DNA from: Asaia bogorensis_B
GTDB taxonomy: Bacteria > Pseudomonadota > Alphaproteobacteria > Acetobacterales > Acetobacteraceae
DNA length: 64,000 nt
Reading direction: 5' to 3' (one strand)
Assembly (NCBI RefSeq): GCF_900465315.1
Contig: NZ_UBIX01000016.1
Shown here: piece after piece, positions 53,306 through 62,108 of the stretch
Position numbering within the stretch: position 1 is the first letter of the stretch
How the letters are laid out: the number at the start of each line of letters is the position of its first letter
Translations under genes and position numbers: made by a program
The notes under the pieces: generated by a model
What the model was told of the DNA's origin: nothing
Database searches by the model: none
The model's input: only the letters and a program-made list of their open reading frames with translations

Positions 53306-53740
53306 ATGTTTCTTCTGACCGAAACCCCGATCGAGCCAGACAGCGTCGCCCGCGCCTTGCGGCGCAACGAGGCGGGTGGTTACTGCGGTTTCGAGGGATG
53401 GGTGCGCAATCATAGCGAGGGACAGGCCGTGCTTGGCCTCGATTATCAGGCCTATCGCCCCCTTGCAGAGGCGGAGGCGGCGCTCATCCTGCAGGAAGCA
53501 GAAAGCCGGTTTGATATCGTGGCCGTCTCGGCCATTCATCGTATCGGCAGTCTCGGGCTCGGGGATATGGCGGTATGGATCGGGGTTTCAGCCGCCCATC
53601 GTGATGCAGCCTTCGTCGCCTGCCGCTATGTGATCGACGAGATCAAGCGCCGTGTGCCCATCTGGAAACGTGAACGCTATGCCGATGGCCATTCCGAGTG
53701 GATTGCCTGCCACGACACCGAGCCCTCACCCGAGCTGTGA
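53306..53740 (+). CDS. moaE: Molybdopterin synthase catalytic subunit
   Basis: Large subunit of molybdopterin synthase (144 residues), which transfers sulfur from MoaD to the precursor. Active-site section RRVPIWKRERYADG contains the catalytic lysines; an earlier GFEGWVRNHSEGQAV segment matches the family. ATG 53306 follows GGGAGGT at the end of moaD; an in-frame TTG at 53300 is less likely. Confidence 0.95.
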   Translation: MFLLTETPIEPDSVARALRRNEAGGYCGFEGWVRNHSEGQAVLGLDYQAYRPLAEAEAALILQEAESRFDIVAVSAIHRIGSLGLGDMAVWIGVSAAHRDAAFVACRYVIDEIKRRVPIWKRERYADGHSEWIACHDTEPSPEL

Positions 53741-53750
53741 TCGGCGGGCC

Positions 53751-54536
53751 TCAGACGAGGCGCCACCCGACAATAAAGAGCACCGCAGCCAGAACGGAGC
53801 GTTGCACGCGCTCATTGACCTGCCCCACGCACAGGCTGCCGAGCACGATGCCCGGGATCGAGCCGCAAAGCAGCGAGACCAGCATCGGAATCTTGACCGC
53901 CCCCAGATACCAGTGCCCCATGCCCGCAATCAGGGTGAGCGGCACGGCATGGGCGATATCCGACCCCACGAGGCGTGCCGTACTGAGCGACGGGTAGAGC
54001 AGGATCAGCACAGTCATGCCGATCGCCCCTGCGCCAACAGAAGACAGGGTGACCATCACGCCGAGCACAGCACCAAGCACCACGGTCAGCGCCGCCGCCG
54101 CGCCGGAGGAGAGCTTGCCCGCATGGCGATGGGACCAGGCCTGCAGCTCCTTGCGGAAAAACACGCTGGGCGCCGTAATGAGCAGGGCTACACCAAGGGC
54201 TGTCGAGACCAGACGCGTCGTGTCGTGTGACGGGCTGCCATACCAGTGCAGAAACAGCAGTGAGACCAACGTCGCAGGCAGACTGCCGGCCAGCATGCGG
54301 AACACGACACGCCATTCTACCGCACCACGATGACCATGCACCAATGTGCCAACCGATTTGGTGATGGCCGCATAAAGCAGATCCGTGCCCACGGCAGCCT
54401 GGGGATGCACCTTGAACAGCAGAATCAGCAACGGTGTCATGAGGGAGCCACCGCCCACACCGGTCATGCCGACCAGAAAGCCCACACCAAGACCGGAGAG
54501 CACGTAAAGATAATTGAGGTCGGCAAGCAGTGACAT
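53751..54536 (-). CDS. Sulfite exporter TauE/SafE (TSUP) family permease
   Basis: 261-residue membrane protein with about eight helices in two repeats. The N-terminal repeat has the family motif GMTGVGGGSLMTPLLILLF (about 23-41) and the second repeat has LGVMVTLSSVGAGAIGM. TSUP proteins move sulfite, sulfoacetate or other organosulfur anions; the substrate here is unknown. ATG 54536 is favoured over GTG 54554. It converges on moaE with a 10-bp gap, so it is not part of the moa operon. Confidence 0.9.
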   Translation of the reverse strand: MSLLADLNYLYVLSGLGVGFLVGMTGVGGGSLMTPLLILLFKVHPQAAVGTDLLYAAITKSVGTLVHGHRGAVEWRVVFRMLAGSLPATLVSLLFLHWYGSPSHDTTRLVSTALGVALLITAPSVFFRKELQAWSHRHAGKLSSGAAAALTVVLGAVLGVMVTLSSVGAGAIGMTVLILLYPSLSTARLVGSDIAHAVPLTLIAGMGHWYLGAVKIPMLVSLLCGSIPGIVLGSLCVGQVNERVQRSVLAAVLFIVGWRLV

Positions 54537-54628
54537 GAACGGGCCTTGAAGCACGAAGCGATGGGAGAGACGGGACTAGGCCATATTTCCGGGCAACAAT
54601 CAACGCTCATAGTGGTTTGAATTCAATA

Positions 54629-54645
54629 AACGATTTTGTATCGTT
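54629..54645. promoter_or_regulatory. Inverted repeat AACGAT-TTTGT-ATCGTT in TSUP/pepA intergenic region
   Basis: Perfect 6-bp arms, 5-bp spacer, in the AT-rich 200-bp gap between the divergent TSUP and pepA genes. It is placed to control either; the protein binding it is unknown. Confidence 0.3.
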
Positions 54646-54734
54646 GTTAAAAGCCTGAAGGCGGCACTGCGCCTTGCCTTATCCGGTCGCGATGACGATA
54701 GTGAGGGCCTTCTCAGCTACAGACCGGAAAGATC

Positions 54735-56234
54735 ATGCTCGATATCCAGATCCAGGCCCCTTTTCCAATCCTGCAGGGCAAGGGCGCCCCGGAATCGGAG
54801 CAGACCCTCGTCCTGCTGACTGGCCCGGAATTCGATGTGGCTGATGGTCCGTTCTCGCACCTCGATGCGGCAACGGGCGGGGCGCTGCGCCGGGCTGTTG
54901 CCATCTCGCGCTTCAAGGGGCAGCGCGACCAGAGCTGTGTCCTGCTTGCCCCCTGTGCGGCGTTGGCCCGAATCGTCCTGATCGGCTGCGGTCCCGAGGA
55001 CGAGCTTGATATTCCGACGATGGAAGCCGCTGGCGGGCAGGCCGCACGTGCCGTGCGTGACACCACCCATGCCGATCTTGCCTTTGCGGGGCGCTGCGCC
55101 GCGTTCGCCGCCCATGCTGCCTATGGCGCCGCTCTGGGCCGCTACAGCTTCGACCTCTATCGTACCGACGAAGCGGAAAACGCGCCGCAGCTTCAGCGCC
55201 TGCATCTGGGTGTCGCCGAGATCGACGCTGTGCGTGAAGCATGGGAGAGCCTGAAGGCTGTGGCGGCAGGCGTGTTCCGCGCCCGTGATCTCGTCAGTGA
55301 GCCGCCCAACGTTCTGAACCCGCCCGAATTTGCCCGTCGTATCGAGACATTGCGCGATCTCGGGGTCGAGGTGGAAATTCTCAACGCGGCAGCATTGCGC
55401 GAACTCGGCTTTGGCGCATTGCTGGGCGTGGCGCAGGGCAGCGATCAGGAAGCCCGCGTGGCCATCATGCGCTATCGGGGTTCGGACGAGGCACCGCTTG
55501 CCTTCATCGGCAAGGGCGTGACATTCGATTCAGGAGGAATTTCCATCAAGCCGGCTGCCGGTATGGATGAAATGAAAACCGACATGGGCGGCGCAGCCGC
55601 CGTTGTCGGTGCGCTCGAAGCCGTGGCACGACGCAAGGCAGGCGTCCATGTGATCGGCGTGGTGGGACTGGTCGAGAACATGCTCTCGGGCAATGCCCAG
55701 CGCCCCGGCGATGTTGTGCGCAGCTATGCTGGCAAGACCATCGAAGTGCTCAATACCGATGCCGAGGGGCGTCTGGTTCTCGCCGATGTTCTGGCCTATG
55801 CCAAGGCACGGTTTGCGCCGCGTCTGATGGTCGATCTGGCCACGCTGACCGGTGCCATTGTCGTCAGCCTCGGCCATGTGCGTGCCGGGCTGTTCAGCAA
55901 TGACGACGCGTTGGCCAACGCGCTTTTTGAGGCCGGAGAAACCACAGGTGAGGCCGTCTGGCGCATGCCGATGGGTAAGGCCTATGATCGGCAATTGCGC
56001 TCGGACATCGCCGATATGAAGAATATCACGGGCCGGCCTGGCAGTTCGATCACGGCCGCGCAATTCCTGGCGCGTTTCGTGGGTGACACACCTTGGGCGC
56101 ATCTCGATATCGCTGGTGTGGCATGGCGCAGCGACGCGGCACCGCAATGCCCCAAGGGCGCGACCGGGTTTGGCGTGCGTCTGCTGGACGCGCTCGTGCG
56201 TCATCATGAAGAGGCAGACAACAAGGCCTCATGA
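54735..56234 (+). CDS. pepA: Leucyl aminopeptidase (M17)
   Basis: Cytosolic two-metal aminopeptidase, 499 residues. Metal and catalytic residues all present: K260 and D265 (GKGVTFDSGG), K272, D283 (DMGG), and the signature NTDAEGRL with D342, E344 and R346. Start ATG 54735 follows GGAAAG. Its stop overlaps the holC start (ATGA), a pepA-holC pairing also known in other Proteobacteria. Confidence 0.96.
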   Translation: MLDIQIQAPFPILQGKGAPESEQTLVLLTGPEFDVADGPFSHLDAATGGALRRAVAISRFKGQRDQSCVLLAPCAALARIVLIGCGPEDELDIPTMEAAGGQAARAVRDTTHADLAFAGRCAAFAAHAAYGAALGRYSFDLYRTDEAENAPQLQRLHLGVAEIDAVREAWESLKAVAAGVFRARDLVSEPPNVLNPPEFARRIETLRDLGVEVEILNAAALRELGFGALLGVAQGSDQEARVAIMRYRGSDEAPLAFIGKGVTFDSGGISIKPAAGMDEMKTDMGGAAAVVGALEAVARRKAGVHVIGVVGLVENMLSGNAQRPGDVVRSYAGKTIEVLNTDAEGRLVLADVLAYAKARFAPRLMVDLATLTGAIVVSLGHVRAGLFSNDDALANALFEAGETTGEAVWRMPMGKAYDRQLRSDIADMKNITGRPGSSITAAQFLARFVGDTPWAHLDIAGVAWRSDAAPQCPKGATGFGVRLLDALVRHHEEADNKAS

Positions 56235-56677
56235 GCGATATCGGCTTCTATCATCTGACGCGCACGACGCTGGAAGACGCCTTGCCGCCGCTATTGGGCC
56301 GCACGCTCGAAGCGGGGCAGCGTGCCGTGATCCGGTGTGGCGACGCGGCACAGGTAAAGGCGCTGGACGAGGCTCTCTGGAAGGCGAAATCACCCCTCTG
56401 GCTGCCTCATGGCAGCCAGCGCATGGGGTTCGGGCCGCGTCAGCCCATCTGGCTGACCAGGGGAGACGATGTTCCCAACGGCGCGCGCTTCCTCTTCCTG
56501 CTTGATGGCGGTGTCGAGGACGGGCTGGAAACGTTCGAGCGTATCTTCACCCTGTTCGACGGCAATGATCCGGAGGCTGTTGCAAGGGCTCGGGCACGCT
56601 GGAGCCTTGCCAAAAAGGCCGGTCATAATCTGGCCTACTGGCAGCAGCAGGAGCGCGGCTGGCAGAAAGCGGGATAG
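56231..56677 (+). CDS. holC: DNA polymerase III subunit chi
   Basis: 148-residue clamp-loader accessory protein linking the polymerase holoenzyme to SSB. Family pattern: GFYHLTRTTLEDALPPLL at the N-terminus, GQRAVIRC, WLPHGS, PIWLTRG, FLFLLDGG, and FERIFTLFDGND. It starts in an ATGA overlap with pepA, so translation is probably coupled. Confidence 0.93.
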   Translation: MSDIGFYHLTRTTLEDALPPLLGRTLEAGQRAVIRCGDAAQVKALDEALWKAKSPLWLPHGSQRMGFGPRQPIWLTRGDDVPNGARFLFLLDGGVEDGLETFERIFTLFDGNDPEAVARARARWSLAKKAGHNLAYWQQQERGWQKAG

Positions 56678-56697
56678 GCCCGCGACCCGACCAGACA

Positions 56698-56709
56698 CGA
56701 AACGTTTCG
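56698..56709. promoter_or_regulatory. Palindrome CGAAACGTTTCG, candidate LacI-type operator
   Basis: Perfect 12-bp palindrome with the central AAACGTTT and CpG axis common in LacI/GalR-family operators. It lies 21 bp after holC and 122 bp before the acetoin/butanediol dehydrogenase. No LacI-type gene is in the window. Confidence 0.35.
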
Positions 56710-56830
56710 CTTGTCACAAGAGAGTTAACCTCTCGATCCTCTCCCTCAATTGGCCGTTCATGCTCCTGATAAAGGGCCATGTGACATGCCTTTCCGGCTG
56801 TTGCCCGCCCGCATAAGAAGGGGAACAGCC

Positions 56831-57610
56831 ATGTCACTCAATGGAAAAGTCGCCCTCGTTACCGGTGCCGCTCAGGGCATTGGTCGTGGTATTGCGCTCA
56901 GACTGGCGCGCGATGGCGCCGATATCGCTCTGGTGGATCTCAACACGGAGCGGCTTGCGCAGGTTCGTCGTGAGGTCCAGGCGCTGGGACGCAAGGCCAG
57001 TGTCTCGGCGGCCGATGTAAGCCAGCGCGATGCTGTCTACGCCGCGATTGATCACGCGGAAGCGGAACTGGGCGGTTTCGACATCATGATCAACAATGCG
57101 GGCATCGCGCAGGTGAACCCGATTGCCGATGTCGCGCCCGACGAAGTCGAGCGTATCCTGCGCATCAACATCCAGGGCGTTCTCTGGGGCATCCAGGCTG
57201 CAGCGGCCAAGTTCAAGGTACGAGGCCACAAGGGCAAGATCATCAATGCCTCGTCCATTGCCGGGCATGACGGTTTTGCGATGCTGGGTGTGTATTCCGC
57301 CACCAAGTTTGCCGTACGCGGCCTGACACAGGCCGCCGCCAAGGAATATGCCAGCGCTGGCATCACGGTAAATGCCTACTGTCCCGGCATTGTCGGCACC
57401 GATATGTGGGTCGAAATCGACGAACGGTTCTCCGAACTGACCGGCGCAGAAAAGGGCCGCACCTACGAGAAGTTCGTTGAAGGGATCGCGCTGGGCCGTG
57501 CCCAGACGCCGGACGATGTGGCGGCTCTCGTCTCCTTTCTGTCGAGTGACGATTCAGACTACATCACAGGTCAGTCGATCCTGACGGATGGCGGCATCGT
57601 CTATCGCTGA
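56831..57610 (+). CDS. budC: Acetoin/diacetyl reductase (meso-2,3-butanediol dehydrogenase), SDR family
   Basis: NADH-linked reduction of diacetyl to acetoin and acetoin to 2,3-butanediol, or the reverse; 259 residues. The SDR features are TGAAQGIG (11-18), NNAG (88-91), N113, S141/S142, Y155 and K159. Segments such as QGVLWGIQAA, GKIINASSIAGH, YCPGIVGTDMWVEID and DSDYITGQSIL closely follow Klebsiella BudC and related ButA enzymes, so the assignment is better than a generic SDR. ATG 56831 follows AAGGGGAAC. Acetoin metabolism fits acetic acid bacteria growing on lactate or pyruvate. Stereochemistry cannot be read from the sequence. Confidence 0.87.
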   Translation: MSLNGKVALVTGAAQGIGRGIALRLARDGADIALVDLNTERLAQVRREVQALGRKASVSAADVSQRDAVYAAIDHAEAELGGFDIMINNAGIAQVNPIADVAPDEVERILRINIQGVLWGIQAAAAKFKVRGHKGKIINASSIAGHDGFAMLGVYSATKFAVRGLTQAAAKEYASAGITVNAYCPGIVGTDMWVEIDERFSELTGAEKGRTYEKFVEGIALGRAQTPDDVAALVSFLSSDDSDYITGQSILTDGGIVYR

Positions 57611-57618
57611 TCATCCCG

Positions 57619-57651
57619 GCCGTCAGCCCGGTCACACATCTGGCTGACGGC
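57619..57651. terminator. Hairpin between convergent budC and sdaA
   Basis: GCCGTCAGCC / GGCTGACGGC, perfect 10-bp stem, 13-nt loop, 8 bp after the budC stop and 42 bp beyond the sdaA stop. Without a U-tract; could serve both convergent transcripts. Confidence 0.55.
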
Positions 57652-57693
57652 TCCGGGTCTTGGGCCCGTCCCGTTTGGTCAGGCGAGGCCGGA

Positions 57694-59109
57694 TCAACAC
57701 TCCGGCAGGTTCACCGCAAGGCCGCCAAGCGATGTTTCCTTATAACGCTGGTTCATGTCACGACCGGTTTCTGCCATCGTGCGAATGACCTGATCCAGCG
57801 AGACAAGATGGGCCCCGTCGCCGTTCAGGGCGAGTGAGGCTGCGTTCACCGCCTTGACCGCACCGAAGGCATTACGCTCGATACAGGGGATCTGAACCAG
57901 ACCGGCGACCGGATCGCATGTCATACCCAGATGATGTTCCATTCCGATTTCGGCAGCATCCTCGATCTGCTCGGGGGTTCCTCCCAGAGCGGCTGCCAAT
58001 CCCGCTGCCGCCATGGATGACGCAACGCCCACTTCACCCTGACATCCAACCTCTGCGCCAGAAATCGAGGCATTCAGTTTGAACAGCCCGCCTATGGCCG
58101 AAGCAGTGAGCAGAAATTCCCGCATGGCCTGGGTCGTCCCAGGCGATGCGAGCGGCGCGCAGTAGTCGCGGTAATAGCGCAGAACCGAGGGAATGATGCC
58201 TGCCGCCCCATTGGTGGGCGCCGTGACGACGCGCCCTCCGGCTGCATTTTCCTCATTCACGGCGATGGCAAACAGGCTGATCCAGTCCATGATGGCATGG
58301 GCCGAGCGCATATTGCTGCGTTCATGCGCACAAAGCTTTTCGTGCAGGGCATGGGCACGACGGCGCACCTTGAGCCGTCCGGGCAAAATTCCTTTCTGCA
58401 TGATGCCGCGTTCGATACAGGCCAGCATGACCGCGATGATCTCATCCAGATAGTGCTCCACTTCCGAACGGGGGCGCAGGGCACATTCATTGGCCATAAC
58501 CAGCGCAGCAATGCTCAGATTGTGGGTACGGGTCTGTTCCAGCAATCCGGCCCCACTGGTGAAGGGATAGGGCACATCAGGCTGCGCGTAGCCTGCACTC
58601 TCCGTCACGCTTTCCGAAACAATAAATCCACCGCCGACCGAACAGAAACGGGCGCATTCAAGTACGACTCCTTCGGCCGAAAGCGCCTCGAATTGCAGGG
58701 TGTTGGGGTGGACAGGCGGCACGCTCTCCCGATCGAGCACCAGATCATGAGCCGGGTCGAAGGGAAGCACCCGGTCACCATAGCCAACGTGCTTTGTACG
58801 CATGACGCGCTCGACAATCCCGTCCGCCTGATCGGGGTCGACCGTCTGGGGTAGCTCACCGCACAGGCCCAGAATAACGGCTTTGTCAGTCGCATGCCCC
58901 TGGGCTGTCCAGGCGAGTGAGCCGTAAAGTGTGACCCGCAGGCGCGCAATGTCGGTCAGGCAAACAATGTCTGCAGAAGACGGGTCTCCCGTCTGGAGCC
59001 GGGTCTCCATCAGCGAAACCACGAAGCGTTGCGCGGCGCGCATCGGACCAACGGTATGGGAGGACGACGGTCCAATACCGATCTTGAAAAGGTCGAACAG
59101 GCTGATCAT
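57694..59109 (-). CDS. sdaA: L-serine ammonia-lyase, single-chain iron-sulfur type
   Basis: Deaminates L-serine to pyruvate using a [4Fe-4S] cluster; 471 residues with beta and alpha domains in one chain. The N-terminus IGIGPSSSHTVGPMRAA, APTNGAAGIIPSVL and GAEVGCQGEVG are signatures. Cluster cysteines C356, C398 and C409 have the 42/11 spacing of the Legionella enzyme. ATG 59109 (MISLFDLFK) follows GAGAGATC; the frame back to 59160 adds non-family sequence. Pyruvate formed here could feed acetoin synthesis, but the neighbouring budC is convergent, not co-transcribed. Confidence 0.95.
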   Translation of the reverse strand: MISLFDLFKIGIGPSSSHTVGPMRAAQRFVVSLMETRLQTGDPSSADIVCLTDIARLRVTLYGSLAWTAQGHATDKAVILGLCGELPQTVDPDQADGIVERVMRTKHVGYGDRVLPFDPAHDLVLDRESVPPVHPNTLQFEALSAEGVVLECARFCSVGGGFIVSESVTESAGYAQPDVPYPFTSGAGLLEQTRTHNLSIAALVMANECALRPRSEVEHYLDEIIAVMLACIERGIMQKGILPGRLKVRRRAHALHEKLCAHERSNMRSAHAIMDWISLFAIAVNEENAAGGRVVTAPTNGAAGIIPSVLRYYRDYCAPLASPGTTQAMREFLLTASAIGGLFKLNASISGAEVGCQGEVGVASSMAAAGLAAALGGTPEQIEDAAEIGMEHHLGMTCDPVAGLVQIPCIERNAFGAVKAVNAASLALNGDGAHLVSLDQVIRTMAETGRDMNQRYKETSLGGLAVNLPEC

Positions 59110-59439
59110 TGATCTCTCGTGGACTGCTTCATTCGGGGTGGATGTCGGCCAGGGAACCATTCATCTGGCGAACCTGCCGTGTGGAAAACCCGTGCCACGC
59201 TCAACCTCGACCGTCTCTCTCGATGATTGACGCATGGTGCAGGGCGACATCCACCATATGTTGGGTTTCGCGCCCCGTTTATAGTCGACCGTAGCCAGCC
59301 TGACAAAGTCCGAACGTGGCAGTGCCATTCCTGTAGCAACCGGATATCTTTGCCGTCAGACCGCAGGGCAAAACAAGGTTGACGCGTAGTGTGGATGATC
59401 CTTGCTCAGCAGGGTGCGCGAGCTTCGCGCCATGCGACT
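59110..59439. other. Intergenic region between sdaA and the bicupin gene
   Basis: 330 bp. No reading frame with family features, no clear hairpin terminator for the bicupin transcript, and no recognisable regulatory RNA. It must contain the sdaA promoter (minus strand). Confidence 0.4.
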
Positions 59440-60462
59440 TCAGTGTGGGCCATGCCCTGAAGGAACCGGACTGACCTGCTCGAAGGATTTGCTATCGTGG
59501 TTAACGAGATTGGCCACAACGCCCACATCCACGTGCAACTGTGCAGCAATATCCTCAGTCGAGCTGGCCGCCAGCCACTGTGACAGGGACAGATCATGGT
59601 AGTGATCCGACCGGAAGATTTCGAGCAACCTGAGGGCCCCATCACCATCATTGTGAATGAGATAGCCTTCTCCACGCGGAATATAGGCCATCATCCCCGG
59701 GCGGAGCGCTGAACTCCGTTGCCCCACACCCTTTACCATCCGGGTTAGCTGACCACTTCCCTCTAGGCATATCTGCCAGACAGACGTGTTGAGATGCCAA
59801 TGCAAATCGGTGCGACGGCCTGAATCGACCTCGACCAACGCCGCTGAAAGAGCGTCAGGATCGCTGAACGCATCTGCCTCGACAACCCGCAGACGCCCCC
59901 AGCAGGTGCGCTGCGCCTTCTGTTGCAACAGACGATGATGAAACCCGGGAGGAGGCAACGCTGAGTCGGGGCAGATTTCAGGCCAGTGGCCTGCGATATC
60001 CTCGGGTTCGCGACCACCGATAAACGCAACAACACTGGCCTGTTCCGTTTCGTGACAATGAAACCATGCGACTGCCGATGCCGGGATGCTCCATACATCA
60101 CCTTCAGCCAGTGTCTCGCTCTGTATCGCGGCATTCGTATGGCGACGCATGTTGAGCGTGGCGCAGCCGGCGACCACCATACCCCAGCCTCGAGCCGGAC
60201 AGGCGGTTGCTGCGCCGCCCGTTAATGCTCCCAGCAGATGATGGGTGACCCGCACATCGCTGATGCCGAAAGGCGCGACACGCTCCGACCACAGCCAGCC
60301 TTCCTCCTGCGGTGTGGTCAGGCACTCCCTTGAGCGTCGCGCCTCTTCCTGCCTGACCTGAGTGCTGCTACCCGCCACACGCCGCCCGGAAAACAAACCC
60401 GCACCACCTCCAGGTACAGCGCCAAGAATGCGGTGCAGGATGGTATGATCGAAAGACGCCAT
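59440..60462 (-). CDS. Bicupin protein of the oxalate decarboxylase family, metal ligands degenerate
   Basis: 340 residues with two cupin domains and the oxalate-decarboxylase-like C-terminal tail (LSLSQWLAASSTEDIAAQL). In the C-terminal cupin H221 and H223 remain (LHWHLNTSVW), but the glutamate of HxHx4E is V228, and the motif-2 histidine is Y267 (IPRGEGYLIHN). In the N-terminal cupin no HxH motif precedes GDVWSIPASAVAWFH. So a normal Mn centre seems absent and oxalate decarboxylation doubtful; a binding or redox-independent role is possible. Start ATG 60462 has a perfect AAGGAGG. It is divergent from an aldo/keto reductase. It is shorter than the about 380-residue enzymes. Confidence 0.8.
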   Translation of the reverse strand: MASFDHTILHRILGAVPGGGAGLFSGRRVAGSSTQVRQEEARRSRECLTTPQEEGWLWSERVAPFGISDVRVTHHLLGALTGGAATACPARGWGMVVAGCATLNMRRHTNAAIQSETLAEGDVWSIPASAVAWFHCHETEQASVVAFIGGREPEDIAGHWPEICPDSALPPPGFHHRLLQQKAQRTCWGRLRVVEADAFSDPDALSAALVEVDSGRRTDLHWHLNTSVWQICLEGSGQLTRMVKGVGQRSSALRPGMMAYIPRGEGYLIHNDGDGALRLLEIFRSDHYHDLSLSQWLAASSTEDIAAQLHVDVGVVANLVNHDSKSFEQVSPVPSGHGPH

Positions 60463-60645
60463 GATTGGCCTCCTTTCCGAGAACGCGAAGATTGTACGCG
60501 GGGCGGTTTGCCTCTCCAGGCACGTTAACGCCAAAGAGGACAGAGACCTCACCACATCACCAATTCGTGATAGCCCGGATACGCAGACCGGCAAACGGCA
60601 CTGACCCTGTGACGCTTGATCTGGAAGGATAAAAGGAAAATTCTG

Positions 60646-61491
60646 ATGAAAACCGTCCGCTTCAAGAATGGTTGCGTGGTTCCCGCGCTCGGTATGGGCA
60701 GCTGGAATATTGGCGATTCCGTTGCGAGCAGATCCGAAGAGATCGCCAGCCTGCGCACAGGCCTGGATCAGGGCCTCACTGTCATTGATACTGCCGAGAT
60801 GTACGGCAGTGGGCGTTCCGAGCACCTTGTGGGAGAGGCCATCGTCAACCGTCGGTCGGACGTTTTCCTGATCAGCAAGGTCCTGCCTTCCAACGCAACG
60901 TATGAAGGCACCCTCAAAAGCTGCGAAGCGTCACTCAAACGACTGGGTACAGGGTTTCTTGACCTGTATCTTCTGCACTGGCGCGGCGGGGTCCCACTAT
61001 CGGAGACCGTTGACGCGTTTGAAAACCTCGTCGAACGCGGCCTCATTCGGCAGTGGGGCGTTTCGAATTTCGATACCGACGATATGATCGAACTGGAGAG
61101 CACGACGGCGGGATGCGCCGCAAATCAGATTCTTTACAATCTGGAGGCACGCGGAGCCGACTTCGATCTGATCGATCAGGACAGCACCAGCGATATTGTC
61201 ACGATCGCCTATTCCCCTCTCGGACAAGGAGGGGAGTTACTGAATGCTTCCGTCCTTGATGAAATTGCCGCAAAGCACGAGACCCCAGCCGGCCCGGCCA
61301 CACCAGCGCAGATTGCTTTGGCCTGGACCCTTGCAAAGCCTGGCATCCTTGCAATTCCCAAGGCTGGTACGCGCCGACACATGCAGGAGAACATTGCTGC
61401 TCTCTCAATAATCCTGCGCCCGGAGGATCTGGCTCGTCTGGACAACCATTTCCCGCCCCCCCGGCACAAGACACCCCTCGAAATGATCTGA
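60646..61491 (+). CDS. Aldo/keto reductase family protein
   Basis: 281-residue NADPH-dependent carbonyl reductase of the 2,5-diketogluconate-reductase-like (AKR5/YeaE) type. The catalytic tetrad is complete: D48 and Y53 (DTAEMYG), K78 (ISKV), H111 (LLHW). Cofactor motifs AYSPLGQGG and IPKAGTRRHMQENI are present. In acetic acid bacteria such enzymes often act on keto-sugars, but this is only a family-based guess. ATG 60646 follows AAAGGA; the longer ORF start at 60616 is not supported. It is divergent from the bicupin gene, with a 183-bp shared upstream region. Confidence 0.9.
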   Translation: MKTVRFKNGCVVPALGMGSWNIGDSVASRSEEIASLRTGLDQGLTVIDTAEMYGSGRSEHLVGEAIVNRRSDVFLISKVLPSNATYEGTLKSCEASLKRLGTGFLDLYLLHWRGGVPLSETVDAFENLVERGLIRQWGVSNFDTDDMIELESTTAGCAANQILYNLEARGADFDLIDQDSTSDIVTIAYSPLGQGGELLNASVLDEIAAKHETPAGPATPAQIALAWTLAKPGILAIPKAGTRRHMQENIAALSIILRPEDLARLDNHFPPPRHKTPLEMI

Positions 61492-61613
61492 TTTGCCCAA
61501 CGCACCAGTTGTGCCAGACTATACGCTGGCATAGTTGATTTGATATATTGCGCCGCGGAACGATATATTTGTGAAATTATTTATTCGTCTCGGTAGTTTG
61601 GAAGGAAAGCCAG

Positions 61614-61889
61614 ATGACACAAGAAGAATTCGACAAATTCATGGCCGTGCACCCCGGACTCATCGACCAGTTTCACAAGGATCGTCGTATCTGGGTATCG
61701 CACATTCCCAGCGTCCAGCTACGCAGCTTCACCGACCACCTCAGCAAGCTGTTCGGATGCCCCCTGCTCTCAACACAGATCGAGCCCGAACTGGAATTTG
61801 TCTTTTACGATCCCGAAGCAGCGGGAAATTCAGACAACGAGTTGCTTGATCTCTCCCATGAGCGTGCCGGAGATACAGTAAGCCTCTGA
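61614..61889 (+). CDS. Small protein of unknown function
   Basis: 91 residues, not recognised. Preceded by a strong SD (GGAAGGAAAG) and by AT-rich promoter-like sequence with two ATATAT runs (about 61535-61570). It is acidic at the C-terminus, has no membrane segment or signal peptide, and only one cysteine (GCPLL). The N-terminal part (EEFDKFMAVHPGLIDQFHKD) looks helical. It lies 219 bp before the complex I-like membrane genes on the same strand, so a functional link is possible but unproven. Confidence 0.7.
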   Translation: MTQEEFDKFMAVHPGLIDQFHKDRRIWVSHIPSVQLRSFTDHLSKLFGCPLLSTQIEPELEFVFYDPEAAGNSDNELLDLSHERAGDTVSL

Positions 61890-62108
61890 CCCCCGGCATG
61901 ATCGAACAAACTCATCTCGACCGTCACAAACCAGCCCTTTGTCTCACCAGCCTATAGATGTGTTTGCCCGCTCTCCCGGGCTTCAGTGGCCCACTCCTGG
62001 GAACGGGCAGATCAGACGATTGGGCGATGGGTGAAACTGAGCTAAGAAGAGAGCCCTCAGCGCACTTTCCTGTCAGGATTCCCCCTGCTCGCAACCATCG
62101 CCCTTATC

